A stretch of 64,000 nt of DNA from Bostrychus sinensis (Eukaryota > Chordata > Actinopteri > Gobiiformes > Eleotridae), in contig CM036252.1 in the NCBI GenBank assembly GCA_020698575.1, forward strand, positions 3,928,672 to 3,992,671, in the 5' to 3' direction. This document shows positions 35,066 to 45,604 of this stretch, piece by piece (within the stretch, counting starts at the first letter, position 1; every line of letters starts with the position of its first letter). The notes beneath the pieces were generated by a model. The model searched no databases. It had not been told where the DNA came from and was given only the letters and a program-made list of their open reading frames with translations. The translations under genes and the position numbers were made by a program.

Positions 35066-35637
35066 TAAGCTTTTCAAATGGATAATTATTTTATTTTTAT
35101 TAGCTCAAACCTGCATCCTTTCTCTGCTCTGAACCAACTGTTTATACTGGTCTCTATGGCAACCAACTTGAAGTATCGCTGTTACAAAATATTAGCATTC
35201 TAGCTCCAGTAATCACCTATGTTTTTTGTTTTTTTTTATTACTAGTAATTTAATTATAATAAATAATGATGATAACAATATATACTTGTTATATCCCGTC
35301 CTCGTGCTCTGGGACAGAATATTTATATTGGTCTCTATGGCAACCACTGGCACAGACTCGTGTGGAGGAAGTGCATTAGTGATTGGATGTAGTCATAGTC
35401 AGGGCCCATTGTCAATCAAACTACAGTATAGTCTTGATATTTGTGTTGTTTACTGCAACACAATGATAAACTGTACATATGGTTATTGACTGCAGGTTTG
35501 TCCCCATTGTTTTTGCAGGTTTTCGCCCACAGCTTACCTCAAGTTGGTTGCCATAGAGACCAGTATAAACAGTCGGTTCAGCGCAGAGGTCGAGGTATTT
35601 AGCTAATAAAAAATAAAGTTATCATTTAATAGAAAAG
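35066..35637. repeat. Long inverted repeat (MITE-like)
   Basis: Arms of about 110 bp at 35066-35175 and 35528-35637 share GTTTATACTGGTCTCTATGG, TTGGTTGCCATAGAGACC and the flanking TTATTAGCT. A third partial arm (TTGGTCTCTATGGCAACCA) lies at 35327-35347. Such a foldback is likely a MITE derivative. It directly precedes block C. Confidence 0.7.
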
Positions 35638-36639
35638 CTTAAGTAGCTGTGCATTAAACGGTTCTGCTTCAAAATTTACTATCACAGTCAGTCGGGGAAC
35701 AATATTGAGCTACTATAGGCTAATACGAGAAACTATATGTCATGACCTAATCAGTATTTTCTAATTTAATAAATTCTTAGCACTAAGCAGGGACAAATAA
35801 AATCATGTTGCCTTCACAATTAAATAATATACACAATTACTGAGCCAGACGGGATGCTCATAGTTTGTCTTCAGGCTTTTATTTTGAAGGCAACCCTACT
35901 TATTTTCATTAGGCGTCTTGCTTTTTTCAATTTCATTCTACCAAGTTGGACAATGAGAAATGAGAAACACCCTTACAACAAGCATTTTCATTCGTCAACT
36001 TGAACATGTTCAAATGAATTATACTTTATACACAGACCAAAATATTTGGTTTAACCTGGCGTCACATGGAACCATCCAGAGGTATGTTTCTGAGGAGCCT
36101 CACAGAGACATTATGAACACATTAAAACAGAGTGGGTTTGTTTCTCCCACAGGAGTTTTCAGTTTGTCCTCTCTGGGCATAGGAACTTATGGGCCCTAAC
36201 TTATTTCCTGCAAGAGTTATTTTGACACTAAAGAAACAAAGAAAGTCCTTTTCAGCTTGAATGTTTTTGAACCACAGACTAACCACTTCACTCATGGACA
36301 GCACCAAAGAGTAATTTAGACACTATTATGCATTAATGAAAGTATCTATGCTGCTTGGTTAGTTGTATACTAACAATATACTACTCTATGTGACAGCACA
36401 GGTGTGTGAGTGGTGATACAGACACCTGCACATCTGGAATTATTTACACAAATAATAAAAAATACAGTTTTGTATTTTTACTGCACAAAATAGCAGTAGA
36501 GTAATGATACTGTTGTTCAACTGAGCATAACCGGCTGCTTCATAACATGTACATGTTCACATACACACATATGTATTTTATTTTTTGGCTATTTCTGCAA
36601 CATTATACAGGGACACAGTATTAACCTGCTCTGTCAGTC

Positions 36640-38119
36640 TTTAAAGAGGTTAAGAATAAGAATAAGAAAAACCTTTATTAGTCCCTCAGTGGGGAAATTG
36701 CATTGTTGCAACAGCATAAGTACAGTTAGCAGTAGCACACAGTGGTATCACACAAGAGCACAAAATGTATCAGCGACCAGTCTGGCCAAAGATAATTTGC
36801 TAAAAAACTAAACTACAAGTAGAGCTAAATAAACTAAATTAGAATATGAGCAATTAAATACACTATAATAAATATGTACAGTATATAGTCTGACAGACTA
36901 TGGGTATTCAAAGTACCATAGGTAAAGAGTGTGCATTGTGAATGGCTGCTTTAAATAAAATAATTATGGCACATAATATAAATATTGCACAGGTTTCCAC
37001 AAGGTGCTGACAGTTAAAGCAATATTGCACAGGTGAATGGATTACAGTCAGGAGTGTTCAGTGTAGAGTCTGACAGCTGCAGGAAGGAAAGACCTGTGGT
37101 ATCTCTCCTTCACACAGTGAGGGTGGAGCAGTCTGTCACTGAAGCTGCTCTCCAGAGCAGACAGAGTGTCCTGCAGGGGGTGTGACTCCTGGTCCAGCCT
37201 GGTCCAGTCAGTTTTGCCAGGACCCTTCTGTCGCCCACCTCCCGCACTGAGTCCAGAGGACAGCCCAGGACAGAGCTGGACTTCCTGATGACTTTGTCCA
37301 GCTTCCTCCTCTCTCTCTCTGTGATGCTGCTGCTCCAGCAGACCACACCGTACAGGAGGCTGATGCCACCACAGAGTCATAGAAGGTCCTCAGAAGCGCC
37401 CCCTTCACTCCAAAAGACCACAGTTTCCTCAGGAGGTAGAGCCTGCTCTGACCCTTCCTGTACAGTGCGTCTGTGTTGTGAGTTCAGTCCAGTTTATTGT
37501 TCAGGTGAACACCCAGGTTCTTATAAGAGTCCACTCTCTCAATGTCCGTTCCCTGGATGTTCACCGGTGAGGGGACGGCAGACCAGCGTCTGCGAAAATC
37601 CACTACCATCTCCTTGGTTTTCCCCGCGTTGATCAGGAGGTGGTTTTGCTGACACCAGTCCACAAAGTTCTGCGTCAGTCCTTTGTACTCAACGCCGTCG
37701 TCCTCAGTGATCAGACCAACAATCGCTGAGTCATCAGAGAACTTCTGCAGAACACAGCTGTTGTGTCTGAAGTCTGCAGTGTAGAGGGTGAAGAGGAAGG
37801 GGACCAGGACAGTCCCCTGGGGGGCCCCCCACACTGCAGGTCAGCAGGTCAAACACACACACACCCACATTATATATTATATTATGCTTTTAGGTTTGTT
37901 GATTGGTCAGTGTTTCCTGGAGTGGGTTTGTGGGAGAGGTCGAGACAGAGGTTTGAGGAACCAAGCGTTCTGAGGCCTCAAAAACTCAGTGCTACAGAAG
38001 AGAGGATTACTGAAAAATAAAGCAAAACACAACTCCAGGTATGTTTTTGATGAGGGAACAACATCATAACATGGTAGAAAGCTTTAAAAAGTCATTTTTG
38101 CACACAATAGGCCTTTAAA
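36640..38119. mobile_element. Block C copy of the 254-bp MITE, interrupted
   Basis: The same element as at 27499-27752, with its left end at about 36640 and right end at about 38119. It is split by a 1.2-kb LINE fragment between about 36652 and 37877. Confidence 0.65.
36652..37877 (-). mobile_element. 5'-truncated LINE nested in a MITE
   Basis: Minus-strand frames give the RT palm (37834-37484) with GAPQGTVLVPFLFTLYTADF and an FSDD catalytic box, AGKTKEMVVDFRRRW, and further C-terminal pieces to about 37048. The 3' end has GGGACTAATAAAGG followed by TTCTTATTCTTA repeats at about 36655-36680. This is a fish LINE of the group whose copies end in that tail; the clade is not certain. The block B MITE is the empty site. 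Confidence 0.75.
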
Positions 38120-38857
38120 TGTGATGTTCATGTCACAATTGGTGACATGAACCATCAACACAACCATGATCCTGGCAGTTATATGCAGCCCTGCACATCA
38201 AACCTCTGCATGGTTTGACATGGTGAAGGCATGTGCTTGGGCAAAGGATACTATGTAGTAAAAAACAGCATAAGAAATTTCAAAATATCACAGTATTACA
38301 TACAACAAGGCCAACCTGAGACTTTGTAAAATCTGCTTCAGTTGTTTATGATTCCACTCTTTGATGTGGTTCACTCAGTGCTCAGGCTTTAATGTAAAAC
38401 AAGATAGAATTTCAGAAACTAACAAACACATTCAAATGTTGTAATTCAGTATTTGGATAAGTAATGTTAGCTGGCATGAGAGCTGCAGTAAACTATGACC
38501 ATAAAAAATGCACAGTACTACAGACATTGAGCAGCAGGTGCTGTCTGAGGCCTTCAAAGAATCAGGCACAGATTTGTTTTTAAAATGGGTGCACTCTTTT
38601 TGGTTTAAGAACTTTATTTTTTCAGCCACAAAATAGAAAAGTAAGATTTCATTACTTAGTGAACTTCTTCAAAGTTATTCAAGAGTGCTGAGTCATTGAT
38701 TTGATATCCAAAGTGAAGTTGCGGACTTGTTTTGGCTCATGATGCAAGTGGCTTGGGAGGTTCAGTGTCCATCTGAGAGCAGGAGGAGGTGGAGGGAGAC
38801 GAGAGAAAAAGCGTCTGAATGAAGTCACTTCTTCCCCTCCCATCTTCTTCCTCCAAC

Positions 38858-39907
38858 ATGAGCAGTGTGCAGTGGTACCAGTGCTACCCAGAACTGGGCA
38901 ATCTGTCCTGTACCAAGTGGATTCCCAATCAGAGCGTCTACATCTATCTGACCACGCTTTTTACTTTTGCCATCTGCACCGGCATCCTCAACCTTATGGT
39001 CATCATCGCTATCTCGCATTTCAGGCAAGTCACAAGTGGTCACGTCAGGTTTACTGTAATGCATTTACTCATTTTGTTTCTTTTTTTCAGGCAGCTGCAC
39101 TCCTCTGTCAACTTCATCCTCCTCAACCTGGCTGTCTCAGACTTCCTGGTGTGCTGGGTGCTGATGCCAGTCCACAGTTCTGTCCCATACACTTGCTGGC
39201 GAGTTGGCGACATCATGTGCGCCCTTTTACATATTTTTACCTACACAGTGATGTCCGTATCGGTCGGAGACATGATCCTGATCTCCATAGACCGCTATGT
39301 AGCCATTTGTGACCCCATGCACTACTCCACCCGAATGTGCCGGAGATCTGTTAGCATCGCTCTGATCGCAAGCTGGATCTTCTCCTTCCTGGGTGGCGTT
39401 GGGTATTACCACAAGACTGTAATTAATCCGGGGGGGTATAAGCGCTGCGAAGGGGAATGCGTTGCAGTGGTGCCCGATATTGCGGGTTACTTTGACCTGG
39501 CAGTGAACTTCTGTGGGCCCATTGTGCTCATAGTGATACTGTACTTGCGAGTTTTCTTTGTGGCAGTGTCGCAGGCCCGTGCCATGCGTTCTCACGTTGC
39601 AGCCACCACACAGCAGCCGGCGGTGAACTCCAGGAAATCAGAGCTGAAAGCAGCACGGAATCTGGGCTTTGTTGTGTTACTTTTTCTCCTCTGCTACATT
39701 CCACCCTATGTGGCCTTTCTGGGACCAAATATGAACTATTTTTCTTACCTCTTCCTGCATAATTTGATCTATCTGAACTCAGGTTTTAACCCCATACTCT
39801 ATGCGCTCCAGTATCCCTGGTTTAGGAGATCTGTGAAGCAGATAGTGACGTTTAGGATTTTGCAAAGTGGTTCACGTGATGCAAATGTGCTTTGTGTTAA
39901 TAGATGA
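38858..39907 (+). CDS. TAAR-like olfactory receptor C (327 aa, two exons)
   Basis: Intact. Exons 38858-39024 and 39091-39907 surround a 66-nt phase-2 GC-AG intron. Protein landmarks: glycosylation sites at N15 and N24, TM1 about 27-51, the intron at R56, the TM3 cysteine at 99, Thr106 at position 3.32, SIDRY at 121-125, a Cys pair in loop 2 (CEGEC, 175-179), KSELKAAR before TM6, and NSGFNPILYALQYPWF at 285-300, the TAAR fingerprint. Upstream of the start, this copy has a TGA two bases before the in-frame ATG at 38819. That rules out the longer N-terminal reading open in A, B and D. I prefer the ATG at 38858 because of its AACATGA context. Expected ligand class: non-primary-amine odorants, by loss of Asp3.32. 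Confidence 0.9.
   Translation: MSSVQWYQCYPELGNLSCTKWIPNQSVYIYLTTLFTFAICTGILNLMVIIAISHFRQVTSGHVRFTVMHLLILFLFFRQLHSSVNFILLNLAVSDFLVCWVLMPVHSSVPYTCWRVGDIMCALLHIFTYTVMSVSVGDMILISIDRYVAICDPMHYSTRMCRRSVSIALIASWIFSFLGGVGYYHKTVINPGGYKRCEGECVAVVPDIAGYFDLAVNFCGPIVLIVILYLRVFFVAVSQARAMRSHVAATTQQPAVNSRKSELKAARNLGFVVLLFLLCYIPPYVAFLGPNMNYFSYLFLHNLIYLNSGFNPILYALQYPWFRRSVKQIVTFRILQSGSRDANVLCVNR
39025..39090 (+). other. GC-AG intron of receptor C, 66 nt and open in frame
   Basis: The donor is CAG|GCAAGT and the acceptor TTTTTTTCAG|GCA. Its length is a multiple of three and it has no in-frame stop, so an unspliced message would encode a receptor with 22 extra residues in the first intracellular loop. Confidence 0.85.
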
Positions 39908-40309
39908 AAAGCATGTTACTGATGCATGTGCAATGAATTTGAAATAGTACTTTACCCATTTAATGTTATGTGTAATCACTGAGGCATAGGGTTGAGAACC
40001 AAAAGGGCACAAGTGACATTCTGGGCAATTCTGAGATTTACATTGAAATGAATGCTGTTGTTTTTACTGCCTAAAGATCACAATAACAACAATTGGCTAT
40101 TTTAGAACATAGGATTCAGACAGTGTCATGAATGGATATAAATGCTATAGGCTACTGTTATGTCATATGGAAAAAGGCAGAAAATGCTTGAGCCCAAAAA
40201 GGAAAATGTAATTTTTATTACAAATTTTAAATAAATTCTATGTCAGTGATTCTCAAGCTCTGGTACGGGATCCACTGGTGGTACTCGGGAGTCTTTTGCA
40301 GTTCAGAAC

Positions 40310-40650
40310 CTGGTTTAGTTTGATTTAGAGCCTTTTTTATTCCTGTTTTAGTCCTGCACTGGTTAGGGCTTAAATTTGAATGTGAAGACCACTGCTTAGC
40401 CCTGGTTTAGGCCTAGTTTAGTCCTGGATTAGTTCCAGTTTAATCCAGCTTTAGTCCTTGTCTTATACAGATTTAGTTCTGGCTTAGATTTGATTTAGTC
40501 CTGGATTAGCTCCGGTTTAGTCTGGTTTTAGTCCTTGTTTAATCCTGTCTAGATTTGGTTTAGTCCTGGTTCAATCACAGTACAGTCCAGTTTAAGTCCT
40601 TGTTTAGTCCTGATTTAGTCCTGGTTTAGTTCCAGTTTAGTCCATGTCTT
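40310..40650. repeat. Minisatellite in the receptor C 3' flank
   Basis: Repeats of the TTTAGTCCTGG type, as in blocks A, B and D. Confidence 0.8.
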
Positions 40651-41165
40651 GTCCCTATGTAGTATTGCTCCTTTAGTTTATTAAAGGTGATACTTGGAAA
40701 ACCAGATATTTTCTGAGGTGGTAGTCTAATACCTGTGTGCATGAAAATTTAGCATTTATGAATTCAAATTTGACAAAATATCAGTACTGTGTCATTTTTT
40801 CTTCTGTAAATGTCACTTACTCCCTTTGGTTCTCAGTGTACAAAAAAGATGTATGTGTGTAGCTGCTGTACATTGACATGGTTTATTTAGCAACTGAAAC
40901 AACAGAACTAACAGAAAAGTACACACAACTGCATCTAGTGCTCCCTGAGGCCGCACCACGGAGCACCAACCTGTGTGAAAACCACCTAATTGTAGCTCTT
41001 CATTGTACACACTGCTATTCTCTCTCAGCTATGAATGTAAATTGAATTTTCCAGAGTTAATAGATATCACATTACACTTTTGAAATGAAAATCTGTTTTT
41101 CACCAACAGAAAAGGCTCCCCCTGTGTGTACACCGCCCATGTGGGAGTCAAAGATACCAAACCCA

Positions 41166-41972
41166 GAGCAGTTCCTCTCTCAGCAGCAGTGCACCGGTAA
41201 TGCACCGGAGGTCGGGTTCAGCCACAGACAAAGCGGCGTAGAAGTACGATGCGGAGGTGCGGCACACTCAAAAACAGAGGGGCACGGAGGTGGAGCGCAC
41301 ATGAGGTCGCAGGTGCTCACCAGCAGCAGTTGATGGGACTGATGGAGGACATGAACGCTGTACTTTCTTGTTTGGTCTGGTGTCACTCTGAAAAGCCCAT
41401 CTGCGTTGCCATGGTGATATAGTTGCCTAAAAAGTTGAATGGGCAGCGTATTTAGAAAACACTGAAGTTTGAGGTCATTGTTCTTTAAACGCTAATGTTG
41501 CAGGCTAATAACCTTCCTGAAAACGTATAGCACAGCAAACCTCTTCTGTTTTTTAATGACTGGATGTTCTACAGCACACAACAGGAATCACCAGCAAAGA
41601 TCTGAGTGGAACAGAATCAGAATCAGAGGCAGTGTAATAGAAAAAAAAAATTGCCGTAATAACACATAAATAACATTTTGAAAAGTAGGTATGCTTGGCC
41701 TGTTCAAATACACGTATTTTTAATTAGATTAATTACCACCTCACATATGTTTAAAAACAGATTTTGGTAATTTTTATAATTCTAGCTAATATTTTAAAGA
41801 AAAAGCTCAAGTAACAGTGTTTTTTTTTATCACCTCTGGTACTTTTTACTTGTGAATTATAAACAAAAACAATCGCAACTTTTAGCACAAGTTTTAAGAA
41901 AATCCCCCGCCAAGTCAGGCATTTTAGCCCGCAACAATCAAAAAAATTGCCCATGAAATCCTGGAGGGACTG
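41166..41972. other. Spacer between block C and the Polinton, no gene seen
   Basis: Begins with a GC-richer stretch (41170-41330) that lacks homology to the other blocks, then A/T-rich DNA. Short frames only. Confidence 0.35.
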
Positions 41973-42295
41973 ACTAAAGTCAAACTTAAAGGGCTTATAG
42001 GAAGTCCCTTGTATAGTGAGAGTTATGTGTAATCCCATTAAAAAGCCCTGCTCTGGTGGTTATGTCTTTATTAAGTTGGTCTGAGAGCGGCAGATATATT
42101 TACACAGCATGTCTTTGAGGCGGACGGGGACTGTTTGTTTTTGGGATGCTCTCTGTCACTCAGCTCTGCGATTTTCATTTTCATTTAACTACCAACTACT
42201 ACACAGTCCATCTGTAAATGTATGGCATATTTTACTTGACATATTGCCTACTGTAGACTTACAGACCGGGGTTTCTGTTAGCCAGCATGTTCTTA
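41973..42295 (+). repeat. Polinton left terminal inverted repeat
   Basis: Pairs with the reverse complement of 48946-49268 over about 320 bp, including AGTGAGAGTTATGTGTAATC and TACCAACTACTACACAGTCC. The outer end is near ACTAAAGTC. Homology stops sharply on both sides. Confidence 0.85.
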
Positions 42296-42897
42296 CATTT
42301 TTGAGAATTTGTGACGAATATTATCAGGGAAACAAATGCACCTCTCGCACGTGGAGCGCTGGGCGCGGGAGGATGCACCTCCAGCCTCCAACATACATTT
42401 ACAGATTTATGAGCCACAACTCATTACAGCTTGAGAGCTAAAACTAGCACTGATGCTGCTATAGAGTAGCACTTATGCATGAACATTGCCGCAACGTAAG
42501 ACACTGGAGGAATCGTGAAAGAACTGGACAGTAAAGAGGGTCGCTCCTCATGGGATCCATGCACGCAGACTTGTGCCAGGAGTTTGAACTGTGGCCACAG
42601 CTGTTCTGTGTCTGATTCTTCTTGTGCTAAAACAATCTTGATGTTAGCGCAGCGTAGACTAATTAAACATCCATCATCAGTGTTTATGTCACCTCACACT
42701 AGTGCCCAGAGCACACACCTCATTCTCCCCAGGACTAAACAAGTCAAATAAAAGTAATAAAGTTTCTAAATGAGCAGCAATGAAGAGAAAACAAATACTG
42801 TATGTCGTCCTGATTTTTGGTGTCACATTACACAATTAACACACTGCACAAACACAAGGAATGGCCCGGTGCACAAATACAATTCGAATTGAATTGA

Positions 42898-42960
42898 GAA
42901 AGCCTCTTGGATAAGAGGTGAAACGTCTTCAACTTGAAAAATCTAATCCAGATGACTGCT
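42898..42960 (+). repeat. Short interspersed tail fragment
   Basis: AGAGGTGAAACGTCTTCAA belongs to a short sequence widespread in fish genomes. I associate it with the 3' end of Penelope-like elements, but only from memory. Confidence 0.3.
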
Positions 42961-42991
42961 TTTTTTTAACTTTTGTTGCGATTATGACACA

Positions 42992-43347
42992 GAGTTTCTA
43001 GGGCTGTATGCGGATGGACATCCCTACCCAGCTAAGCCATTTCAGCCTTATTTTCAGAGGGGTCAGTTCATTACCAGCTGATACAGACCACAGGTCGATA
43101 CCTAAAGGACAGGTCGCTAGCCATTACCCGCAAAGATTTCGGAGATGGGTACACTCTTTTCTGTAGTCATTTAGAAGCTGATGAAGGCAGTTCAAGAAAT
43201 GTGTCTCTGATTAAGACGGGCAACGTAAGGCTGGAGGTGCACTTCAGGGTGCCCCTCCCTTGCAATGTTAACCTGATATGCTATTCTGTTTTCCACTCAG
43301 TAATTGAAATTTCAAACAGAAGACCGGTTCTAATGGACTACTACTAA
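42992..43347 (+). pseudogene. Polinton major capsid protein, C-terminal relic
   Basis: After one frame change near 43075 the frame reads TGRYLKDRSLAITRKDFGDG, then LIKTGNVRLEVHF, ending with VIEI and DYY before the TAA at 43345. This is the C-terminal end of the double-jelly-roll capsid protein as I know it from Polintons. The upstream part of the gene is gone. Confidence 0.6.
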
Positions 43348-43354
43348 AAGAAAC

Positions 43355-43680
43355 ATGAACACAATAGAGCTCACCAGTATTGTAAAAAGAAGGATTTTTA
43401 ATGGGACAAACTTTGTGGGTGTGTTAGCCTGTGACCAACTAGCTAGAGTAGTTCAGAGTCCGCTATCAACCACATGTGGACAACATTGTGTTTTTTTCTT
43501 ATGTCACATGCAAAAAGAAATGTCTTATGTCTTATAAACAGTTTATCATGTAAATGTATGGTCCTGATCCTGTCTGTAACAATGCTATGGTATGTAGATT
43601 TGTTAACTGGATACAACCTGTTGCTGTATGTCAGGACTATGAAGCTATGTGTGTACAATGTGTAGAAAAATGTTTTTAAA
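43355..43680 (+). pseudogene. Polinton adenain-like cysteine protease relic
   Basis: Starts 7 nt after the capsid stop. It reads FVGVLACDQLA near the N-terminus and then jumps to LSTTCGQHCVFFLCHMQK, which carries the catalytic Cys region. The central region with the active-site His and Asp is deleted. After a frame change the C-terminus continues from about 43557 to the TAA near 43680. AATAAA overlaps the end. Confidence 0.6.
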
Positions 43681-43999
43681 TAAAGAAGTAGAAAGAGTAT
43701 ACTTTTTGCACATTTCATTTATTTATAACATAATTAAAACACATACATCATTTAATTTTATTCTTAATATAACACTTAATAAAATAAAAAATAGGAACAA
43801 ATAGAATAGAAAAAAATAAGCATCCAACAATCAATTTATATACACGAAAAGAGAGCAACAAAACAATTACATAAAAACAATTCATCAGTACAATACATCT
43901 ACAATATGTTTTACCAAAAAAAAGTGAAAAACTTAATAATGATTCTCTGTCAGACCCCGTTCTGGCAGTTTTGTATGGGATTGTGAAACTAGGGGACAT

Positions 44000-44695
44000 G
44001 TTAAATAGTCATATTTTTCTTTTTCTGGCCTAGTGGTAAAGGTGAGTCAATGGGTGTAACAGGACCATGTTTAAGATCTAATGTGGCTCTCTGCACCTGT
44101 GTATTTGGAACGGCTGATAGAGGGATGTTTGAGCCTGCCAGAGTTTTGAGAAACAGGGACCACCCCACCGGTCTTGAATGCTCTGAGACATTGTGAGGAG
44201 CAGTGATATTCTTTATAAGATTGTAAAGATGAAATCCAGTTTGTTAATGATGACTTCACCCTGACCTGTTCAAGATAGCACATCTGATGCCTTGCTCAGC
44301 ACTGATAAAACATGCTCTGCATTCCTCTTACTCCTGGTAGGAATTTGCCTCAAAACTTCATTGGCACCAGGATCCTTAACACTGGTATCTACAACCTGGT
44401 GAATGCTCTGATCAGTGCCACCCTCACCAGTATCAGGCAGAGATCAAGTTAAAACTGCCTTTTCACATTCATCCTGTTTCACCAATGTCAGGTATCTCTG
44501 GAGAACAATAGCATATTTTTTTGCCTCCTCATATACATCCGTGTCTGGCATTTGTAGTATATCAATCATTGTCTTGTCCAGCTCATTCTGAGCAGCATGC
44601 CTGATGGACACGGGGTTCTGCTGTTGCCGCTTCAACAAATCCAGCTGATGCTGGGGGACCAAGAACATTTTCTGTGTATTCTGCATGTCACCCAT
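44000..44695 (-). pseudogene. Conserved Polinton-associated gene of unknown role
   Basis: The minus-strand frame begins with ATG at 44695 and reads KMFLVPQHQLDLLKR and AIVLQRYLTLV, stopping at 44444. Decayed continuation frames carry IPTRSKRNAEHVLSVLSKA and, further on, a W-x3-F-L-K pattern to about 44000. I recall this arrangement from Polinton-like elements, but no function is established to my knowledge. It converges tail-to-tail with the protease. Confidence 0.45.
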
Positions 44696-44725
44696 TATGA
44701 CTGTTGAGGTACTGCAGCGCCTAAC

Positions 44726-45061
44726 CTAAAGGCGGTAACAAAAATCCATCTGACTGTCATTTAGCAGTATGTTTCCATTCAACACATTGAGCGCTATTTC
44801 ACACAGAGCGTGAATCAAGTCTACGTTGGCCTTGTTGATAATAACCTTTCTCACACCCGGCAGCGACTTATATAACAACTCCAACACGCCCAGATTTCTC
44901 TGCATGCGCAAGAACATGATTTTTATCTCTTTTTGGGAATGTAGACAACCGGATGGTCTGAAAGCAGATTGGTTCTGAGTCTCAAATAGTCTGGTTTTAG
45001 CTTTATAGTCAATGAGGAGGTACCCAAATGATACACTCATCACATTATTAAATGCCTCCAA
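44726..45061 (-). pseudogene. Second small Polinton-associated gene (unknown role)
   Basis: A 111-codon frame ends in RNLGVLELLYKSLPGVRK followed by DLIHALCEIALNVLNGN. The C-terminal pattern (ALCE, then NVLNGN) recurs in Polinton gene sets. Only the C-terminal half looks conserved, and the N-terminus may be a decayed junction. Confidence 0.4.
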
Positions 45062-45115
45062 AAAAAATTGGTGTTTCCTGCAAATATTTGACTGCCTAAT
45101 AGTGACATTTGATAT

Positions 45116-45534
45116 TTAGTAATACAAGTAATTTGTATTCAGACTAATTGTATGATTTGATTTACCCTGAATGAATACATTTTGAACAAGGTAGATACAA
45201 CTTAAATTTCTGTGGTGTACATATTTGGTAAACATGTTTTGCACTTCTATTCTTTTAATTCTTTTATCTGAGGGGAGCAATGTGTCATCACACAGAGACT
45301 CTGGGAGCCCATTTACAAAGTTGATATCTCTTACACATAGGAGTTGGTCATACAGAGGCTGCCAGCATGAATAAATGTAAACAATATTATCAATGTTATG
45401 TGAAATAATGCTCACTGCATTTCAATGACCTCCTTGACAAAAAATGTTTTACTGCAATTAGAAGGTCCACTAACCACAAGGTTAAATGAGTTTTGTAGCC
45501 TTCCATTAAATGCTTTATCCATTTCAATATCCAT
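45116..45534 (-). pseudogene. Polinton packaging ATPase (FtsK/HerA type) relic
   Basis: The ATG at 45534 opens a frame with a degenerate Walker A (SGPSNCSKT, where GPSNSGKT is expected), stopping at about 45421. A second frame continues with YIYSCWQPLYDQLL, GLPESLCDDTLLPSDK and FTKYVHHRNLSCIYLVQN. The Walker B segment, expected between the last two, is deleted. Both ATP-binding motifs are therefore lost. Confidence 0.7.
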
Positions 45535-45604
45535 AAGGAAGTGTAATATAATCAGGCAATAATCTGCACTTGTTATACACAACTTGTACCTTTTTCACAG
45601 CTGT

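Larger units (their letters stand above)
35655..41165 (+). repeat. Receptor duplication block C
   Basis: Direct repeat of block B, expanded by a LINE inserted in its MITE. It is truncated at 41165, where the homology shared by A, B and D (after CAAACCCAG) stops. Confidence 0.85.
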
